Positions 14,450-16,001 of a stretch of 16,001 nucleotides of DNA are shown piece by piece. Made by a program: the position numbers and the translations under genes. The notes beneath the pieces were generated by a model, which did not search any database, had not been told where the DNA came from, and worked only from the letters and a program-made list of their open reading frames with translations. The stretch lies in contig CAKSRS010000056.1 of assembly GCA_934487205.1 (NCBI GenBank), positions 1 through 16,001 of the forward strand, in the 5' to 3' direction. The DNA is from an uncultured Clostridia bacterium (GTDB taxonomy: Bacteria; Bacillota; Clostridia; UBA1381). Each line of letters begins with the position of its first letter. Within the stretch, counting starts at the first letter, position 1.

Positions 14450-14545
14450 CTGAATTGTATCACTTCCCAAAGATGCCATTGCAAGCATTTTTGTTTGTGA
14501 TATAAATAATATCCTATAACAGCAATATACCAAAGGAGAACAACC

Positions 14546-15265
14546 GTGAAGATAGCTATATGTGATGACAGTGCGGAGCAAACGGAATCATTAAAGCGAA
14601 ATTTATCTGCAATAAGTAAGAGCAATAATGTCAAAATAAAGTGTGACGCATATCAAAGCGGCGAGGAGCTTGCGGGAGTATATAAAAAGCATAAAAAGTA
14701 TGATGTTATATTTCTTGATATGGAAATGGGCGGACTCAACGGAATAGAAACAGCCAACATTATACGTAAAACGGATGAAAACGTCATAATCATATTTGTC
14801 ACCGGTCACACGCAATATATGCGTGAAAGTTTTAAATGTCAGCCGTTTCGGTTTTTGGTAAAGCCCGTTGAAATATCGGAACTTAAAAGCGTATTTAACG
14901 ATATACGCAAAAAATTATCCACCCAAAAAGTCGCATTATCGATTATTGAGAAAAAGGCGGCAATCCGCATAGCGTGCGAAGATATAATTTATTGCGAAAG
15001 CTACGGTCACTGCGTACTGATTCATACAAAAGAAGATACATATAAAACGCGCGGTTCGCTGTCGGTGCTTTACGAAAAGCTTGACAGCATGCAATTTTGC
15101 CGCGTGCATTCGTCGTATATTGTAAATTTCAATTATGTAAAATATTTGTGCGGCGATCATGCCGAACTCTCATTCGACGGCACAAATATTCCGATAAGCC
15201 GTTCCTACAGAAAGACGGTATCTGCGGAATTTACCAAATTTATTGAAGGGACGTTATACATATGA
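14546..15265 (+). CDS. LytTR-family response regulator, 239 aa
   Basis: A cytoplasmic DNA-binding regulator activated by phosphorylation. The receiver domain (1-120) has the acidic pocket D7/D8 (ICDD), phosphoacceptor D58 (IFLDMEM), T85 (FVTG) and K105 (LVKPV). The LytTR domain (about 130-235) carries CESYGHCVLIHT and FCRVHSSYIVNFNYVKYL and ends ISRSYRK. Length is normal for the AgrA/VirR/LytR group. The start is GTG at 14546 with AAAGGAG seven bases upstream. Its stop overlaps the kinase ATG (ATGA). It is divergent from the phage late operon. Host ownership is the default; phage ownership cannot be excluded. Confidence 0.93.
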   Translation: MKIAICDDSAEQTESLKRNLSAISKSNNVKIKCDAYQSGEELAGVYKKHKKYDVIFLDMEMGGLNGIETANIIRKTDENVIIIFVTGHTQYMRESFKCQPFRFLVKPVEISELKSVFNDIRKKLSTQKVALSIIEKKAAIRIACEDIIYCESYGHCVLIHTKEDTYKTRGSLSVLYEKLDSMQFCRVHSSYIVNFNYVKYLCGDHAELSFDGTNIPISRSYRKTVSAEFTKFIEGTLYI

Positions 15266-16001
15266 TATATATAGCGGTAGATTTAATAACAGGGATAATA
15301 GAGGCAGTAATAGTGTACATGCTGTGCGGAACATTTTTGCATAAGCGGGAAAATATCCGCCCGTGGGGTTACGGCATATGCGTTATTATCACGGGGGCGC
15401 TGGTTTTTCTGAGCAACCGCATTACAAATTACGGGATACTGAACGCCGCCGGCATGAGTCTTTCATTTTTTGCGCTGTCCGCCACGTTTAAAGGAAAGGT
15501 GACTACAAAAGCTGTAATTTCCGTGCTGACATTTTTGTTAATGACGATTATGGAAATTATAGTTATGTACAGCATAATTTTGCTTTTTAGCATTTCGGCA
15601 GACGACGCTGTAAATGTACCTGTTTACAGGTTATTGGGTATTATTGTTTCAAAATCGCTTGCGTTGCTTCTTGCAAACCTAATAAGATTAAAATTCAAAA
15701 GAAAACAAATCCTGTTTAATTCTACTTATTGGGTATTGTTTATAGTTATGTTTACAATATCTATAACTGTAATGTATTTGTTTTTCAGACTGGCAGACAA
15801 TATATTGGAAGATTATTTGTATAATCTTGTGGTTTTGTGTTCTTTTGGGTTGCTGTTCAGTACATTTTTTGCCATGTATTTGTATGAGCATATGGCGGAA
15901 CAGGCGGAAGTGATATATAATCAGCAGCAGTACGAGCAACATTTAAAGGAAGAGCTAAAGCATATGGACGAAATTCTGTTGGCGCAAAAGCAGCTCAGAA
16001 A
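15262..16001 (+). CDS. AgrC-like sensor histidine kinase, N-terminal membrane part, truncated by the window edge
   Basis: ATG 15262 overlaps the regulator's stop by four bases (ATGA). The 246 visible residues contain six to seven hydrophobic segments starting at about residues 1, 36, 56, 85, 120, 155 and 190, and then a coiled-coil-like helix (YNQQQYEQHLKEELKHM). This is the layout of AgrC/GHKL-type kinases that sense peptides. The phosphoacceptor His region (HDxKNH-like) and ATPase domain would lie just past the right edge. It most likely phosphorylates the LytTR regulator. No AgrB or AgrD gene is in the window, so the signal is unknown. Confidence 0.85.
   Translation, partial: MIYIAVDLITGIIEAVIVYMLCGTFLHKRENIRPWGYGICVIITGALVFLSNRITNYGILNAAGMSLSFFALSATFKGKVTTKAVISVLTFLLMTIMEIIVMYSIILLFSISADDAVNVPVYRLLGIIVSKSLALLLANLIRLKFKRKQILFNSTYWVLFIVMFTISITVMYLFFRLADNILEDYLYNLVVLCSFGLLFSTFFAMYLYEHMAEQAEVIYNQQQYEQHLKEELKHMDEILLAQKQLR

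Noticed and set aside
14078..14545. Prophage attachment site or tRNA in the intergenic gap
   Set aside because: No tRNA cloverleaf, integrase or convincing core direct repeat was found; only a 10-bp repeat (CTTTTGCCGC) is present.
1..16001. CRISPR array or insertion sequence
   Set aside because: No regularly spaced direct repeats, transposase frames or IS-type terminal repeats were seen.

Overview
The window looks like an integrated (or free) tailed-phage genome segment from a low-to-mid-GC Clostridia-type Firmicute, next to a two-component regulator. The host guess rests on strong AGGAGG-like ribosome binding sites, sigma-A-type TTGACA/TATAAT promoters, a phage_holin_4-type holin, a clostridial-style endolysin C-terminus, and a LytTR regulator followed by an AgrC-like kinase. 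No rRNA, tRNA or integrase is visible, so the species and the exact prophage boundaries cannot be set.

Layout. Positions 14077 down to 1 hold one tightly packed minus-strand operon, most of whose genes overlap or lie within a few bases of each other. In transcription order they are: tail fibre/receptor-binding protein (14077-12440), a ~100-nt structured RNA element, an XkdX-like small protein, holin, M15-type endolysin, large terminase (TerL), a small head-tail adaptor candidate, a P22 gp10-like beta-rich connector/hub, the portal, a virion protein with N-terminal repeats (internal/ejection candidate), a 55-aa protein, and a giant polyvalent protein that leaves the left edge after 1335 residues. 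The giant protein carries an HExxH zinc-protease motif, an LPD3-like domain and an ADP-ribosyltransferase (ART-PolyVal-like) domain. The combination suggests a short-tailed (podovirus-like) phage that packages DNA, lyses the cell and probably injects the polyvalent protein with its DNA. Major capsid, scaffold, small terminase, replication and lysogeny genes are not in the window.

The 468-base gap at 14078-14545 separates this operon from the divergent plus-strand pair lytTR regulator (14546-15265) and AgrC-like sensor kinase (15262 to the right edge). It holds a perfect-consensus minus-strand promoter with an overlapping 7+7 inverted repeat, a plus-strand extended -10 promoter, several hairpins, and a possible 43-residue Spo0E-like mini-ORF. 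Whether the two-component system belongs to the host or the phage is open.

The most unusual signal is inside the giant gene. Two separate interdomain linkers share the peptide pattern TIPQ-x3-DVNG, and on the opposite strand each one is a consensus sigma-A promoter (TTGACA, 17-bp spacer, TATAGT). Both point toward the 5' end of the gene, where a strong hairpin with a T-rich tail in the same orientation could terminate them. This arrangement could be a built-in antisense transcription unit covering the start of the polyvalent gene.
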